From the IMG/VR virus record IMGVR_UViG_3300022693_000766, positions 1 through 37,267 of that record: a stretch of 37,267 nt of DNA; one strand, written 5' to 3'. Shown here piece after piece: positions 36,932-37,267 of the stretch; the first letter of the stretch is position 1, and each line of letters opens with the position of its first letter. The notes beneath the pieces were generated by a model. It was not told where the DNA came from, searched no databases, and saw nothing but the letters and a program-made list of their open reading frames with translations. The position numbers and the translations under genes are program-made. The stretch comes from a virus.

Positions 36932-37267
36932 ATGGCAGATACAGCAGCAGCGACCGGCTTAACGGTCCAACAGTGGGACGAGAAATTCTTCGTAGATTCT
37001 CTGAACGCTTCGATTTTCAAGCCTTTTATGGGCTCTAAATCCAATTCAGTGATCAATGTTAAGGAAGATTTAACCAAGAAACCTGGCGATTCAGTTACGT
37101 TCTCTTTAGTTAACGCTCTCTCAGGCAATGGTGTAACGGGATCGTCCACACTGGAAGGCAACGAAGAAGCTTTGATTACTCGTAGCCAGAAAGTGACAAT
37201 TGATCAATTTAGAAACGCGGTCCGTATTCCGGTATTGGAAGATCAATTCACAGCTATCCCATTAAGA
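36932..37267 (+). CDS. Major capsid protein, N-terminal part (N4-gp56/DUF4043-like)
   Basis: The first 112 codons of the coat protein, starting at ATG 36932 eleven bases after the scaffold stop. It opens 'ADTAAATGLTVQQWDEKFF' and 'NASIFKPFMGSKSNSVI', followed by 'GDSVTFSLVNALSGNGVTG', all characteristic of the N4-gp56/DUF4043 coat family. The frame runs off the right edge and continues at base 1 (37232 corresponds to 1) for a total near 363 residues. Only one gene copy exists; the two entries are halves of it. Confidence 0.9.
   Translation, partial: MADTAAATGLTVQQWDEKFFVDSLNASIFKPFMGSKSNSVINVKEDLTKKPGDSVTFSLVNALSGNGVTGSSTLEGNEEALITRSQKVTIDQFRNAVRIPVLEDQFTAIPLR
37232..37267. repeat. Terminal direct repeat, right copy (assembly overlap)
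   Basis: Identical to bases 1-36. When the two are merged the genome closes as a circle of about 37,231 bp and the capsid gene becomes intact. Confidence 0.9.

Noticed and set aside
1-37267. CRISPR arrays, tRNA genes or insertion sequences
   Set aside because: No regularly spaced repeats, no cloverleaf with a T-arm GTTCRA motif and no transposase were seen on either strand.

Overview
The window is a complete small tailed-phage genome assembled as a circle. Its first 36 bases are repeated exactly as its last 36 (1-36 = 37232-37267), and the major capsid gene runs from the right end into the left end. The unit length is therefore about 37,231 bp. Every gene I can support lies on the + strand, mostly packed with ATGA/TAATG stop-start overlaps. 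I see no integrase, no divergent repressor switch and no tRNA. The structural genes are those of a short-tailed (podovirus-like) phage. The connector, stabilisation and ejection proteins resemble P22 gp4, gp10, gp7, gp20 and gp16 in type and order, the portal is P22-like, and the capsid protein looks like the N4-gp56/DUF4043 family. Signal peptides, an outer-membrane-type beta-barrel protein and a beta-helix tailspike point to a Gram-negative host. An aquatic gammaproteobacterium is my guess, by inference only.

Layout on the circle. Packaging and head: small terminase candidate (32364), TerL (32644), portal (34135), a leader with hairpins (36022-36155), scaffold (36156), capsid (36932 across the junction to 792), then a strong terminator. 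Connector, tail and ejection genes: 844-12940, ending in a tailspike and including a protein with a SET domain fused to a cupin-like domain. Next comes a leader with a cobalamin-riboswitch-like core (about 12956-13036) before an outer-membrane-type protein (13037).

Early region (about 14057-24449): many tiny genes; a roughly 520-nt non-coding stretch with its own sigma70-type promoter and many long complementary arms (16139-16660), followed by an HNH-AP2 homing endonuclease; a replication-initiation (DnaT-like C-terminal) protein; a DNA methyltransferase; a ribbon-helix-helix regulator with a repeated operator-like site; RecT; a second structured intergenic region (22465-22700); and a recombination cluster ending in an HNH nuclease and RusA. 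No DNA polymerase, helicase or primase is recognisable, so replication must lean on the host.

Late accessory region (24645-32319): small proteins, a near-consensus promoter (25628-25656), a lysis cassette (overlapping small membrane genes, DUF5675 protein, 3TM holin, secreted protein), a set of putative virion appendage proteins with internal repeats, then tiny genes leading to the terminase. The most unusual parts are the large structured RNA candidate beside the HNH gene, the riboswitch-like leader before the outer-membrane protein, the SET-domain virion protein and the ParB-like domain at the end of the ejection protein.
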